DNA from: Pseudomonadota bacterium
Lineage (GTDB): Bacteria; Pseudomonadota; Alphaproteobacteria; Acetobacterales; Acetobacteraceae
Direction of reading: 5' to 3'
DNA length: 12,045 nt
Assembly: GCA_021784255.1 (NCBI GenBank)
Contig: JAJXSZ010000058.1
Coordinates: forward strand, 1-12,045
Below are positions 1 through 6,816 of this stretch, piece by piece. Position numbers and translations under genes: made by a program. The notes below the pieces were generated by a model, which did no database searches, was not told the DNA's origin, and saw only the letters and a list, made by a program, of their open reading frames with translations. The number at the start of each line of letters is the position of its first letter. Positions within the stretch are counted from its first letter, which is position 1.

Positions 1-105
1 GAGCAACGTCGTCAGCTTGCCCTCCGCGACACTGAGCGAGACGCCGTGCAGGATGTGGCTCTTGCCGTAATAGGTGTGCAGGTCCTCGATTTCGATCGCG
101 CTCAT
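1..105 (-). CDS. livF: LivF-type ABC transporter ATP-binding protein, partial (N-terminus only)
   Basis: Only the first 35 codons are visible; the gene runs off the left edge. The start MSAIEIEDLHTYYGKSHILH followed by a GVSLSVAEGK stretch is the usual LivF beginning: first beta strand, the aromatic A-loop region (Tyr-Tyr-Gly-Lys) that stacks on adenine, and the strand leading to Walker A, which lies outside the window. The ATG overlaps the livG stop codon by 4 nt (ATGA), so the two ATPase subunits are probably translationally coupled. In this importer family LivF and LivG form the cytoplasmic ATPase pair that powers the LivH/LivM channel. The position directly after livG, last in the operon order, fits. 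Family identity is strong despite the short stretch; the substrate is not shown by it. Confidence 0.85.
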   Translation of the reverse strand, partial: MSAIEIEDLHTYYGKSHILHGVSLSVAEGKLTTLL

Positions 106-860
106 GCGGCGTGCCCCAGATAGGCCGCCTGCACGTCGGGGTTGGCGGCGATGTCGGACGGTGTGCCGTCTGCGAGCAGCGCGCCCTCGGCGAGCACGGT
201 GATACGGTCGGCGAGGTGGAAGACCAGGCGCATGTCGTGCTCGACCAGGACGATACTGTAATTCTCCTCGCGATGCAGGCGCCGGATCAGGCCCGCGATC
301 TCGAAGGTTTCCTGCTCGCCCATGCCCGCCGTCGGCTCGTCGAGCAGCAGCAGGCGCGGCTTGAGCGCCAGGGCCATCGCGATCTCGGCGATGCGCTGGT
401 CGCCGTGCGCGAGCTCACCGACCAGGCGGTGCGCCTTGGCGGTGATGCGGGTCCGCTCCAGAAGCTCGTCGATCGCGCGGTTGACGCCGGAGCGCTCGGT
501 GGCAGAGAGGCGCGGGCGCAGCGCATAGCCGGCGCCGACCTCGACGGCGATGCGCACATTCTCGCGCACCGGCAGCTCTGGGAACACCTCGGTGATCTGG
601 AAGGTGCGCGCCATCCCGCGCTTCACCCGGCCCGGGACGGGAAGGTTGGTGACGTCCTGGCCGTCGAAGATGATGCGCCCCTTGGTCGGCGGGAAGAAGC
701 CCGAGATCAGGTTGAAGAACGTCGTCTTGCCCGCACCGTTCGGGCCGATGATGGCGCGCAGCTCGCCGCGCTCGACGGTGAGCGAGACCTCGCGCACCGC
801 GACCAGGCTGCCGAACGTCTTGGTGACGTTGCTGACCTCCAGCATGGGCGAGCCGCTCAT
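102..860 (-). CDS. livG: LivG-type ABC transporter ATP-binding protein
   Basis: A complete 252-residue ATPase subunit of a branched-chain-amino-acid-type (HAAT) importer, a usual length for LivG. Visible motifs are Walker A GPNGAGKTT (residues 39-47), Q-loop glutamine near residue 88 (ARTFQIT), the signature region ELAHGDQR (149-156, LivG-type variant of LSGGQ), Walker B LLLLDEPTAGM (170-180) and the H-loop histidine in VLVEHDM (about 208). All catalytic elements are intact. I chose the ATG at 860 (MSGSPMLEV). A GTG at 929 would add a Cys/Arg-rich tail unlike LivG, and a later ATG at 845 is also possible. Its own Shine-Dalgarno is weak (GGA about 11 nt upstream). Its start instead overlaps the stop of an 11-codon ORF that follows livM. 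It ends in an ATGA overlap with livF. Confidence 0.93.
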   Translation of the reverse strand: MSGSPMLEVSNVTKTFGSLVAVREVSLTVERGELRAIIGPNGAGKTTFFNLISGFFPPTKGRIIFDGQDVTNLPVPGRVKRGMARTFQITEVFPELPVRENVRIAVEVGAGYALRPRLSATERSGVNRAIDELLERTRITAKAHRLVGELAHGDQRIAEIAMALALKPRLLLLDEPTAGMGEQETFEIAGLIRRLHREENYSIVLVEHDMRLVFHLADRITVLAEGALLADGTPSDIAANPDVQAAYLGHAA

Positions 861-892
861 ATTTCGTATCCGTTCACGTAACGGTCGCTCAT
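857..892 (-). CDS. candidate 11-codon micro-ORF bridging livM and livG
   Basis: The reading frame MSDRYVNGYEI starts at an ATG overlapping the livM stop (ATGA, 889-892) and stops at a TGA overlapping the livG ATG (ATGA, 857-860). It has a GGAG element 6 nt before its ATG, better placed than any such element before livG. This arrangement would let ribosomes finishing livM pass through the micro-ORF and re-initiate at livG, so its role may be coupling and not a functional peptide. It is not a recognised family. The seen facts are the two overlaps and the GGAG; translation itself is inferred. It could also be chance, since ATGA overlaps are common in such operons. Confidence 0.3.
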   Translation of the reverse strand: MSDRYVNGYEI

Positions 893-1863
893 GCCTCGCT
901 CCGGCGCCGCAGCATGCCGAGCAGTCCACGCGGGAAGAACATCACCACCACCACGAAGATGAGCCCCACGAAGAACATCCAGTTCACGGTGTGCGACGAG
1001 ATATAGTCCTGCAGGACCACGTAGAGCGCGGCGCCGAGCAGCGGCCCCCAGAACACCCGGATGCCGCCGAGCACGCACATGATCACCAACTCGCCCGACA
1101 GATCCGTGTAGAGGGAGGATGGATCCGCGAAATTGTTGAGCAGCGCGTAGAGCCCGCCGGCGATCGAGATGAAGAACGCGGACAGCGTGAAGGCGAGCCA
1201 GATATGCCGCTCGATGTTGATGCCGAGGAACCGGGCACGGCGTTCGTTCTCTCGAATTGCAAGCAGCGTGCGGCCGAAGGGCGAGCGCAGGACCAGCCCC
1301 ATGATGCCGACCGCGATCGCGAAGACGAACAGCACGAAGTAATAAAAAGCGTAGTCATTGTTAATGATGTTGATCGTGGTGAAGCCGAGATCGAGATTGG
1401 CACGGGTGAAGCCGCGCAGGCCATCGAACCCGCCGGTGAGCCCGTTCCACTTGTACGCGATGAAATAGAAGATCTGCTGGAACGCGATCGTGACCATGGC
1501 GAAATAGATGCCGCGGCGCTTGGTGATCAGCGCGCCGACCGCCGTACCGGCAAGCCCGCCCAGCAGCATGCCGGCAACCAGCCCGAGCGGCGTCGAGCCT
1601 GTCACATAACGCAGGATCAGCCCGCAGCCATAAACGCCGAGCCCGAAATAGGCGGCATGGCCAAAGCTGACGATGCCGGTGAAGCCGATCAGGAAGTTGA
1701 GCGACATCGCGGCCAGGCCGAGCACCAGGATGCGGGTGCCGAGCGAGGTGTAACCACCGATATAGGGAATCCAGAACGGGCACAGCAGCAGGATCATCCA
1801 CACCAGGGCGAGGACGGGAAGGCGATGGCGATCGCCCGGCGGGGACTTCAGAAGGCCGCTCAC
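889..1863 (-). CDS. livM: LivM-type ABC transporter permease
   Basis: A 324-residue polytopic inner-membrane permease. Hydrophobic segments fill roughly residues 15-35, 42-60, 68-84, 93-113, 119-137, 172-192, 222-242, 258-286 and 294-310. The family hallmark NFLIGFTGIVSFGHAAYFGL lies at 56-75. The cytoplasmic coupling loop, which contacts the ATPases, is seen at about 197-235 (GRTLLAIRENERRARFLGIN, then the next helix). The C-terminus FFPRGLLGMLRRR is typical of LivM. With LivH it would form the translocation channel. The start is GTG at 1863, supported by a GTGA overlap with the livH stop and by the absence of a better start; the LivM pattern begins within 45 residues of it. The stop overlaps the ATG of the micro-ORF. 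Substrate range in this family extends to amides, urea, aromatic acids and other small carboxylates. Confidence 0.93.
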   Translation of the reverse strand: MSGLLKSPPGDRHRLPVLALVWMILLLCPFWIPYIGGYTSLGTRILVLGLAAMSLNFLIGFTGIVSFGHAAYFGLGVYGCGLILRYVTGSTPLGLVAGMLLGGLAGTAVGALITKRRGIYFAMVTIAFQQIFYFIAYKWNGLTGGFDGLRGFTRANLDLGFTTINIINNDYAFYYFVLFVFAIAVGIMGLVLRSPFGRTLLAIRENERRARFLGINIERHIWLAFTLSAFFISIAGGLYALLNNFADPSSLYTDLSGELVIMCVLGGIRVFWGPLLGAALYVVLQDYISSHTVNWMFFVGLIFVVVVMFFPRGLLGMLRRRSEA

Positions 1864-2726
1864 TGCATGCCCTCCTCACCCAGAAAGCCACGCGGTCGCA
1901 CCAGCAGCACGATCGCCATGATCACATACACCACGACATCGGATGCCGCGGGCCAGACCACGGCGGTGAGCGCGGCCGCGACCCCGATGGTCAACCCGCC
2001 CAGCAGCGTGCCCACCAGACTGCCCATCCCGCCCACGATGATGGCAACGAAACTCGGCAGCAGCAGGCTGTCGCCCATGTTCGGGTTGAGCCCGATCTGC
2101 CCGCCGGCGAGCACGCCCGCGAGCCCTGCGAGAAAGATGCCGAACGCGAAATTGAGCGAGCGCAGCCGCCGCACATTGATGCCAAGGGCGGAAACCGTGT
2201 CGAGGTCGAGGATACCGGCTCTGATGCGCATGCCCATCCGGCTATAGCGCAGGAAGGCGAACAGCCCGAGCACGGCGACGATGACGATGCCGACCAGGAA
2301 CAGGCGGTAGGCGTTGAGGAAGAAATACGTCTGGCTCAGCGGCGCGGAGAGATTGTCGGGCACCGTCAGCGGCAGCCCGTTGACGCCCCAGATGTATCGG
2401 GTGGCGTCCTGCAGCATGAACGCAAGGCCGAAGGTCAGCAGCAGCGAGTAGATCGGATCGCGGCCATAGATACGGCTGATCATCGTGATTTCGATGAGAT
2501 AGCCGACCACCCCGGTCAGCAGTGGCGCCACCAGCAGCGACGGCCAGAAGCCGATATACGGGATCAGCACATAGGCAAGATAGCCGCCCAGGGCCAGGAA
2601 ATTGCCATGCGCGAAATTGATGACGTTGGAGAGATTGAGGATCATCGAAAGCCCGAGCGAGACCAGCACGTAAAATGCCCCGATGATCAGCCCATTGAAC
2701 AAATTGAACAGGACAAGCTGCAGCAA
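1860..2726 (-). CDS. livH: LivH-type ABC transporter permease
   Basis: A 288-residue inner-membrane permease, normal LivH length. The N-terminal pattern NGLIIGAFYVLVSLGLSMIL (11-30) followed by NLSNVINFAHGNFLALGGYL (31-50) is the LivH signature. The coupling loop spans about 163-208 (GMRIRAGILDLDTVSALGIN, then VRRLRSLNFAFGIFLAGLAG). The C-terminus LLVRPRGFLGEEGMQ is also typical. The start is TTG at 2726: a GGAG element at 2734-2737 stands 7 nt before it, whereas an out-of-frame ATG at 2731 is too close to that element and opens only a 14-codon frame. The gene follows the binding-protein gene after 99 nt containing a terminator-like hairpin, and runs into livM with a GTGA overlap. Identity as LivH is strong; the substrate is not deducible from it. 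Confidence 0.93.
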   Translation of the reverse strand: MLQLVLFNLFNGLIIGAFYVLVSLGLSMILNLSNVINFAHGNFLALGGYLAYVLIPYIGFWPSLLVAPLLTGVVGYLIEITMISRIYGRDPIYSLLLTFGLAFMLQDATRYIWGVNGLPLTVPDNLSAPLSQTYFFLNAYRLFLVGIVIVAVLGLFAFLRYSRMGMRIRAGILDLDTVSALGINVRRLRSLNFAFGIFLAGLAGVLAGGQIGLNPNMGDSLLLPSFVAIIVGGMGSLVGTLLGGLTIGVAAALTAVVWPAASDVVVYVIMAIVLLVRPRGFLGEEGMQ

Positions 2727-2737
2727 GACATCTCTCC
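2727..2737 (-). promoter_or_regulatory. livH ribosome-binding site that decides a TTG start
   Basis: On the minus strand the sequence reads CGGAGAGATGTCTTG. The GGAG (2737-2734) sits 7 nt upstream of the TTG at 2726-2724, good spacing, while the ATG at 2731 directly abuts it and is in another frame. The LivH-like protein sequence begins only in the TTG frame. Confidence 0.65.
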
Positions 2738-2765
2738 GTCGCTGGCCGCGCGGGTGGCGGATATG

Positions 2766-2802
2766 AAAACCCCTGCCGTCGGTATCACGCCGGCGGCAGG
2801 GG
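2766..2802 (-). terminator. hairpin plus T-tract between binding-protein gene and livH
   Basis: Minus-strand arms CCCCTGCCG (2802-2794) and CGGCAGGGG (2778-2770) form a perfect 9-bp stem around a 15-nt loop. Within the loop CGG and CCG can extend the pairing by a small inner stem. The second arm is followed directly by TTTT (2769-2766). This is intrinsic-terminator-like, but the T-run is short, so partial read-through is likely. It lies 23 nt after the binding-protein stop and about 40 nt before livH. That is the usual place for an attenuating or mRNA-stabilising element that raises binding protein above permease. No promoter is evident between it and livH. Confidence 0.7.
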
Positions 2803-2825
2803 CAGCGTCGTTCCGATATCTCCCG

Positions 2826-4076
2826 CTACGCGGGGAACTTCATGTGGCAACCCGTTTCAGCGAGCGGCAGTACCTTGTTCGCGTCCACCAAGATATCGGC
2901 GGTGAAAACGTCGTACGGGCTGTCCTTCGCCGGCGGATGCACCTCGCCCGCGAAGATCGTCGGCATCAGCTCGTGGTCGCCGGCGCGGTAATAGACCCGC
3001 TTCTTCTGCAACGCGACTTCGGGCGGCAGTTCCATCCCCTCCATCGCACGGGCGAGGTCGAGGCCCTTCAGGCTCTTCGCCTTCTCGACGGCAAGCTTGA
3101 CGCTGTGCACACCAACATATCCGAACCAGTGGCGCGCCGAGGCCGGCTTCTTATAGGCGGTCATGATGCCGTCGAAGAACTGCTTCACGAACGGTACGCC
3201 CGGCTGGTTCCACCACCATTCCATCGAGGCGAAACCGGACTGTGCGGCGGGCGGTACCGCGAGGATTTCCTCAAGCTCGTAGAGCGTGGCGCCGAGGCCC
3301 ATCTCCTTGTTCATGCCGAACTGCACGAACTGCTTGGCCAGGTCGATCTGCGCCAGGCCGCCCATGTTGTTGATCAGCACGTCGGGCTTGTAGCCGCGGG
3401 CCTTGATCAGGGTGGCGGAGAAGTCGCTCGCCGCGATCGGCATGTAGACGTTCTCGAACGTGCCGCCGGCCGCCGTGAGATAGTGCTGGAAGCTCTGTTT
3501 CAGCGAGTGGCCATACGCGTAATCCGGCGAGATCATGAACCACTTCTTGCCGTATTTCTTGATCAGCAGCCCGGTCACCGCGCCCGCGTCCATCATTGTC
3601 GTGTTGCAGATACGGAACACGTTCCACGCGCAGGCCTTGCCGGTGATAGGGTCGGTGTGGCCACCGGGGACGATGTGCAGCACGCCCTTCTGCGTCGCCA
3701 CCTGCGAGATCGCGTAGGCGATGCCGGAGTTCACGTCACCCATGGTGACGTTGACATGGTCCTTGTCGATCAGCTTGCGGATCTTCTCGACGCCGGTGCC
3801 GACATCGTTGGCGGAGTCTTCCACCAGAAGCTGCAGCTCCCGGCCCATGATGCCGCCCTTCTTGTTGATCTCGGCGACCGCGTATTTCGCGCCCTCGACC
3901 TCGGAGACCGCCTGGATCGACAGGCTGCCCGTCAGTGGATCGATGAAGCCGATCTTGACCGGGACTTCGCCGAGGGCCGGGACGATGAACGGCGCGGCGA
4001 CCTGGGATGCGCCAATGGCGGCGGCTCCCTGCAGCACGCGACGACGGCCGAATCCACCCGACTTGCGTTGGACCAT
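2826..4076 (-). CDS. HAAT-type ABC transporter substrate-binding protein
   Basis: A 416-residue periplasmic binding protein of the Leu/Ile/Val-binding type (Peripla_BP_6 fold). The start MVQRKSGGFGRRRVLQGAAA resembles a twin-arginine leader: Arg11-Arg12-Arg13-Val-Leu-Gln, then a hydrophobic stretch to about residue 34. The mature lobe opens with VKIGFIDPLTGSLSIQAV (about 40-57). Further family hallmarks are AVAEINKKGGIMGRELQLLV, DKDHVNVTMGDVNSG and MISPDYAYGHSL. I chose the ATG at 4076 because an AGGGAGG element (4086-4092) stands 9 nt upstream and the leader begins there; longer in-frame starts (4100 and beyond) add a non-signal-like region. It is first in the liv operon, so its specificity defines the system. 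It is more like the diverse LivK-like proteins for amides or aromatic or organic acids than like classical LivJ/LivK, but the ligand is unknown. Confidence 0.9.
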   Translation of the reverse strand: MVQRKSGGFGRRRVLQGAAAIGASQVAAPFIVPALGEVPVKIGFIDPLTGSLSIQAVSEVEGAKYAVAEINKKGGIMGRELQLLVEDSANDVGTGVEKIRKLIDKDHVNVTMGDVNSGIAYAISQVATQKGVLHIVPGGHTDPITGKACAWNVFRICNTTMMDAGAVTGLLIKKYGKKWFMISPDYAYGHSLKQSFQHYLTAAGGTFENVYMPIAASDFSATLIKARGYKPDVLINNMGGLAQIDLAKQFVQFGMNKEMGLGATLYELEEILAVPPAAQSGFASMEWWWNQPGVPFVKQFFDGIMTAYKKPASARHWFGYVGVHSVKLAVEKAKSLKGLDLARAMEGMELPPEVALQKKRVYYRAGDHELMPTIFAGEVHPPAKDSPYDVFTADILVDANKVLPLAETGCHMKFPA

Positions 4077-4336
4077 ATCCCTTAGCCTCCCTGTAACCAT
4101 GGTCGGCGGCCGCGGCATCATGCCTCCGGCTGACCTATACCATGCCGCTCGTTGGCGGATTGCGGCGCGATGATGGCGGAGGCCGGCGCGCCGCGCAAGG
4201 GGGGAGACCCGTCGCAATTCCTTGATTCTTCGACAGGTTGGCGCATGGGGCCGCAATGTCGCGACGCGGCACGCCTGGCTATGCGGCTCGCGTGCGTGCG
4301 GGCACCATGCTCCACCACCCCGGGAGCCAGCACGCC
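4077..4336. promoter_or_regulatory. divergent intergenic region between importer operon and monooxygenase gene
   Basis: This 260-nt gap must hold the promoters of both the importer operon (minus) and the monooxygenase (plus). On the minus strand TATAGG (4139-4134) is a plausible -10 box about 58 nt before the binding-protein ATG, but no good -35 box lies 16-18 nt upstream. A short inverted repeat GGCATCATGCC (4114-4124) lies just downstream of it, and ATGCC recurs at 4142-4146; these could be a regulator site. Toward the monooxygenase I see no convincing promoter; GGGAG (4322-4326) is its probable ribosome-binding site. A few in-frame codons upstream of each chosen start stay open, but they do not resemble protein. 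Confidence 0.4.
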
Positions 4337-5533
4337 ATGACCCATCGCGGCCTGAAATTCGGCATCTTTCTCGCCCCCTTCCACCGCCTCGGCGACAACC
4401 CGACGCTGGCGATTCGTCGCGATATCGATCTGATCGAGTGGCTCGACCATCTCGGCTACGACGAGGCCTGGATCGGCGAGCACCATTCCGCCGGCTGGGA
4501 GACGATCGCCTCGCCCGAGCTCGTCATCGCCGCGGCGGCGGAGCGAACCCGGCAGATCCGCCTCGGCTCGGGCGTCACCTCGCTGCCCTATCACAACCCG
4601 CTGCTGGTGGCGCAGCGCTTCACCCAGCTCGACCACATGACGCGCGGACGCGCGATGCTCGGCTGCGGGCCCGGCGCGCTGGTTTCGGACGCCTACATGC
4701 TGGGCATCGAGCCCGCGCTGCAGCGTCGGCGGATGGACGAGGCGCTCGACGTGATCATGGCGCTGCTCGCCGGCGAGACGGTGAGCCGCGAGACCGAATG
4801 GTTCACCCTGCGCGACGCGCGGCTGCACCTCGCGCCCTACACCGCGCCGCGCTTTCCAGTGGCGGTGGCGAGCACGCTGACGCCGGCGGGGGTGGCGGCG
4901 GCAGGCCGGCATGGGCTCGGCGTGCTGTCGCTCGGCGCAGGGCTGCCGGGCGGAGCCGATGCGCTGGCGAAACAATGGGCGATCGCCGAGGAAACCGCGG
5001 CCCGGCACGGCAAGACCATGGACCGCAGCGAGTGGCGCCTGGTGCTCAACATGCACGTGGCCGAGGACGATGCGCAGGCGCTGGCGGAGGTGAAGCTCGG
5101 CGAACGGCTGGAGACGGTGACCTATTTCGAGGAGACGCTGGCCCGCCCGCCCGGGCGGTCGGAGGATCCGCTGCGCGAGGGGGTGGCGGCGGGGACCACG
5201 CTGGTCGGCTCGCCCGAGACCGTGGCGCGCGGCATCGGCCGGCTGATGGAGCGCGCCGGCGGGCCGATCGGCGGGGTGATGTTCCGCGCCCATGAGTGGG
5301 CCAGCCGCGAGCAGACCTGGCGCAGCTTCGAGCTGTTCGCGCGCTGGGTAATGCCGCGTTTCCAGGGCTCGCTCGATGCGATCGCCGGCTCCAACGCCTG
5401 GACCCGTGCCAACCGCGACACGATCTTCAAGCCCAACGTCGAGGCCATCCGCCGCGCCTACACCGATGCCGGGCGGGCGGTGCCGGAGCAATTCGACGCC
5501 CGCATCTCCGGGGCGACGCCGGAGGGCACGTGA
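4337..5533 (+). CDS. luciferase-like (LLM class) flavin-dependent monooxygenase, limonene-monooxygenase-like
   Basis: A 398-residue TIM-barrel protein of the bacterial luciferase superfamily, which uses reduced flavin from a partner reductase to oxygenate small organic substrates. The opening LKFGIFLAPFHRLGDNPTLA (6-25), YDEAWIGEHHSAGWE (41-55, the family Glu-His-His), LGSGVTSLPYHNPLLVAQRF (76-95), the flavin-site region LDHMTRGRAMLGCGPG (98-113) and the late LVGSPETVARGIGRLM (289-304) are all in place. Architecture and the FLAPFH/GEHHSAGWE wording resemble limonene 1,2-monooxygenase-type enzymes, but the substrate cannot be read from the sequence. The ATG at 4337 has GGGAG 10 nt upstream; an in-frame ATG at 4238 would add 33 residues of no family character. 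It is divergent from the liv-type importer, suggesting a shared regulatory region and perhaps a shared substrate. No flavin reductase gene is nearby. Confidence 0.88.
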   Translation: MTHRGLKFGIFLAPFHRLGDNPTLAIRRDIDLIEWLDHLGYDEAWIGEHHSAGWETIASPELVIAAAAERTRQIRLGSGVTSLPYHNPLLVAQRFTQLDHMTRGRAMLGCGPGALVSDAYMLGIEPALQRRRMDEALDVIMALLAGETVSRETEWFTLRDARLHLAPYTAPRFPVAVASTLTPAGVAAAGRHGLGVLSLGAGLPGGADALAKQWAIAEETAARHGKTMDRSEWRLVLNMHVAEDDAQALAEVKLGERLETVTYFEETLARPPGRSEDPLREGVAAGTTLVGSPETVARGIGRLMERAGGPIGGVMFRAHEWASREQTWRSFELFARWVMPRFQGSLDAIAGSNAWTRANRDTIFKPNVEAIRRAYTDAGRAVPEQFDARISGATPEGT

Positions 5534-5554
5534 CCGGCAGCGCCGGCGGCAGCG

Positions 5555-5932
5555 CTATTGGCGCAGCGTCGCGTGCGCGATGCGGCCCCGGAAGCGGTAG
5601 GTGCCGTGCAGCGTTCCGTCTGCCTGCAGCATATAGGTGGCGACGGCGCCGTTGGTGAGGAAGACGACGAGCCGGCCGGCATCGAAGCGGGCGACGCTGC
5701 GCTCATAGCCCGGGATGTCGATCTTCCAGGCCGGTGCCACGCCCCATTCGTAGATGACGCTTGCCGCTCCCGCGCCCACGCGCTCGACGACGAGGGTGGT
5801 GGGCAAGCTCGCGTCCCAGCTGCCGTTCCATTGCCCCACCAGCGCGGCCGGCGGCTGCGCGGCGGCCGGCGGTGTGCCTTGCCCGGTGCAGGCGGCGAGG
5901 GCAACGGCGAGGGCGGCGGCTTTCCAGGGCAT
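5555..5932 (-). CDS. small putative lipoprotein, unknown function
   Basis: A 125-residue protein starting MPWKAAALAVALAACTGQ: a short positive start, a hydrophobic core and a lipobox (Leu-Ala-Ala-Cys, Cys15), so it is probably a lipid-anchored envelope protein. After an Ala/Pro-rich linker the body opens with LVGQWNGSWDASLPTTLVVE (31-50). It then alternates short hydrophobic strands and turns (VIYEWGVAPAWKIDIPGY, LVVFLTNGAVATYMLQADGT, TYRFRGRIAHATL), which suggests a small beta-barrel or lipocalin-like fold binding a ligand or glycan. That fold is inferred from the strand pattern only. I do not recognise a named family. It lies 53 nt after the FAH-family gene on the same strand, probably on the same transcript, and ends 21 nt from the convergent monooxygenase stop. 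The Shine-Dalgarno is weak (GGGGAA about 9 nt upstream). Confidence 0.72.
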   Translation of the reverse strand: MPWKAAALAVALAACTGQGTPPAAAQPPAALVGQWNGSWDASLPTTLVVERVGAGAASVIYEWGVAPAWKIDIPGYERSVARFDAGRLVVFLTNGAVATYMLQADGTLHGTYRFRGRIAHATLRQ

Positions 5933-5985
5933 GGGCGTTCGTTCCCCGCCCGCCCGTCTTCCCACGCCCCGCTCGCGTCGCGCGC

Positions 5986-6816
5986 TCAAGCTTCGTCCTC
6001 GATCGGGTTGCGCAGCGTGCCGATGCCGGTGATCTCCACCTCCACCGTGTCGCCCGGCTTCATCCACAGCGGCGGCTTGCGGTAGGCGCCGACGCCGCCC
6101 GTCGTGCCGGTGATGACGACATCGCCCGGCTCCAGCACCGTGAAGGTCGAGCAGTAGGCGACCAGCCTTGCCACGTCGAACACCAGGTCGTCGATCGTGG
6201 CGCGCTGTACCTCCTCGCCGTTGAGGCGGGTGACCAGGCTCGCCCTGGCTATGTCGCCGGCTTCGTCCGGGGTCACGAGCCAGGGACCGAAGCCGCCGGT
6301 CGCGGGGAAGTTCTTGCCGGGGGTGAACTGGGTCGAATGGCGCTGCCATTCGCGCACCGAGCCGTCGTTGTAGCAGGCATAGCCGGCAACGACGGACATC
6401 GCCTCGGCTTCGGTGACGTGACGGCAGCGCCGGCCGACGACGAAGGCGAGTTCGCCCTCGTAGTCGAGGGTCGGCGAGACCCTGGGGCGGATGATCGGCT
6501 GCAGGTGCCCGACCTGGGTGTTGGCCCAGCGGGTGAAGATGGTCGGCATCTTCGGTGGCTCGCGCCCGCCCTCGAGGATGTGGGAGAGGTAGTTGAGGCC
6601 GACGCAGATGATCTTGTCCGGGTCCGGGATGGGCGGCAGCCAGGTGAGGTTCGCCAGATCGAGGCGCGGCGCCGCTGCCGGCACCGTGATCGCCCGCCCG
6701 GCGGTCAGCGCCGCGCGCAGGCTCGGCGCGGTGGCCGTGAGGTCGGCGACCGTTCCGCCCTCGACGGCGCCCCAGCCGGCACGCCCGCTGCGGTCGCGGA
6801 AGCTCATGAGTTTCAT
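5986..6816 (-). CDS. fumarylacetoacetate hydrolase (FAH) family protein
   Basis: A 276-residue FAH-superfamily enzyme. Members are Mg/Mn-dependent hydrolases, decarboxylases or isomerases acting on beta-dicarbonyl and acylpyruvate compounds. The entry motif DKIICVGLNYLSH (67-79), the metal ligands in DYEGELAFVVG (Glu120, Glu122) and Asp151 in YACYNDGSVREWQ, GKNFPATGGFGPWLVT (167-182) and the GDVVITGTTGGVGAYRKPP floor (231-249) are all present. The protein therefore looks active. The length fits the single-domain FAHD1/2-hydroxyhepta-diene-dioate-type group more than true FAH. The ATG at 6816 overlaps the glycosyltransferase stop by 4 nt (ATGA), with AGGAAGGGAA just upstream. Coupling to a polysaccharide cassette is unusual for a catabolic-type enzyme. 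It could act on a sugar-derived or aromatic ring-cleavage product, or have been recruited to a sugar-acid step; the substrate is unknown. Confidence 0.88.
   Translation of the reverse strand: MKLMSFRDRSGRAGWGAVEGGTVADLTATAPSLRAALTAGRAITVPAAAPRLDLANLTWLPPIPDPDKIICVGLNYLSHILEGGREPPKMPTIFTRWANTQVGHLQPIIRPRVSPTLDYEGELAFVVGRRCRHVTEAEAMSVVAGYACYNDGSVREWQRHSTQFTPGKNFPATGGFGPWLVTPDEAGDIARASLVTRLNGEEVQRATIDDLVFDVARLVAYCSTFTVLEPGDVVITGTTGGVGAYRKPPLWMKPGDTVEVEITGIGTLRNPIEDEA

Noticed and set aside
861..929. longer livG start at GTG 929
   Set aside because: The extra 23 residues overlap the end of livM, are Cys/Arg-rich and do not resemble LivG N-termini; the ATG at 860 gives the normal length.
550..2247. 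565-codon plus-strand open frame antisense to livG/livM/livH
   Set aside because: It runs through three genes with clear family motifs on the other strand. Its translation is rich in Glu, Gln, His and Arg with no domain, which is typical of antisense frames in GC-rich DNA.
2687..2731. 14-codon Cys-rich frame starting at an ATG just before livH
   Set aside because: Its ATG abuts the GGAG too closely, and the frame is the +1 shadow of livH; the TTG start explains the site better.
2607..4085. 492-codon plus-strand open frame antisense to the binding-protein gene
   Set aside because: It lies opposite a well-supported binding-protein gene and has no recognisable motif; it mirrors codon bias only.
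4118..5491. 457-codon minus-strand open frame antisense to the monooxygenase
   Set aside because: The monooxygenase frame carries complete family motifs. The antisense translation is His/Arg/Gln-rich without domain structure.
5534..5564. possible bidirectional terminator between convergent monooxygenase and lipoprotein genes
   Set aside because: Only short, imperfect GC pairings (for example GCGCC with GGCGC) and no T-run on either strand.
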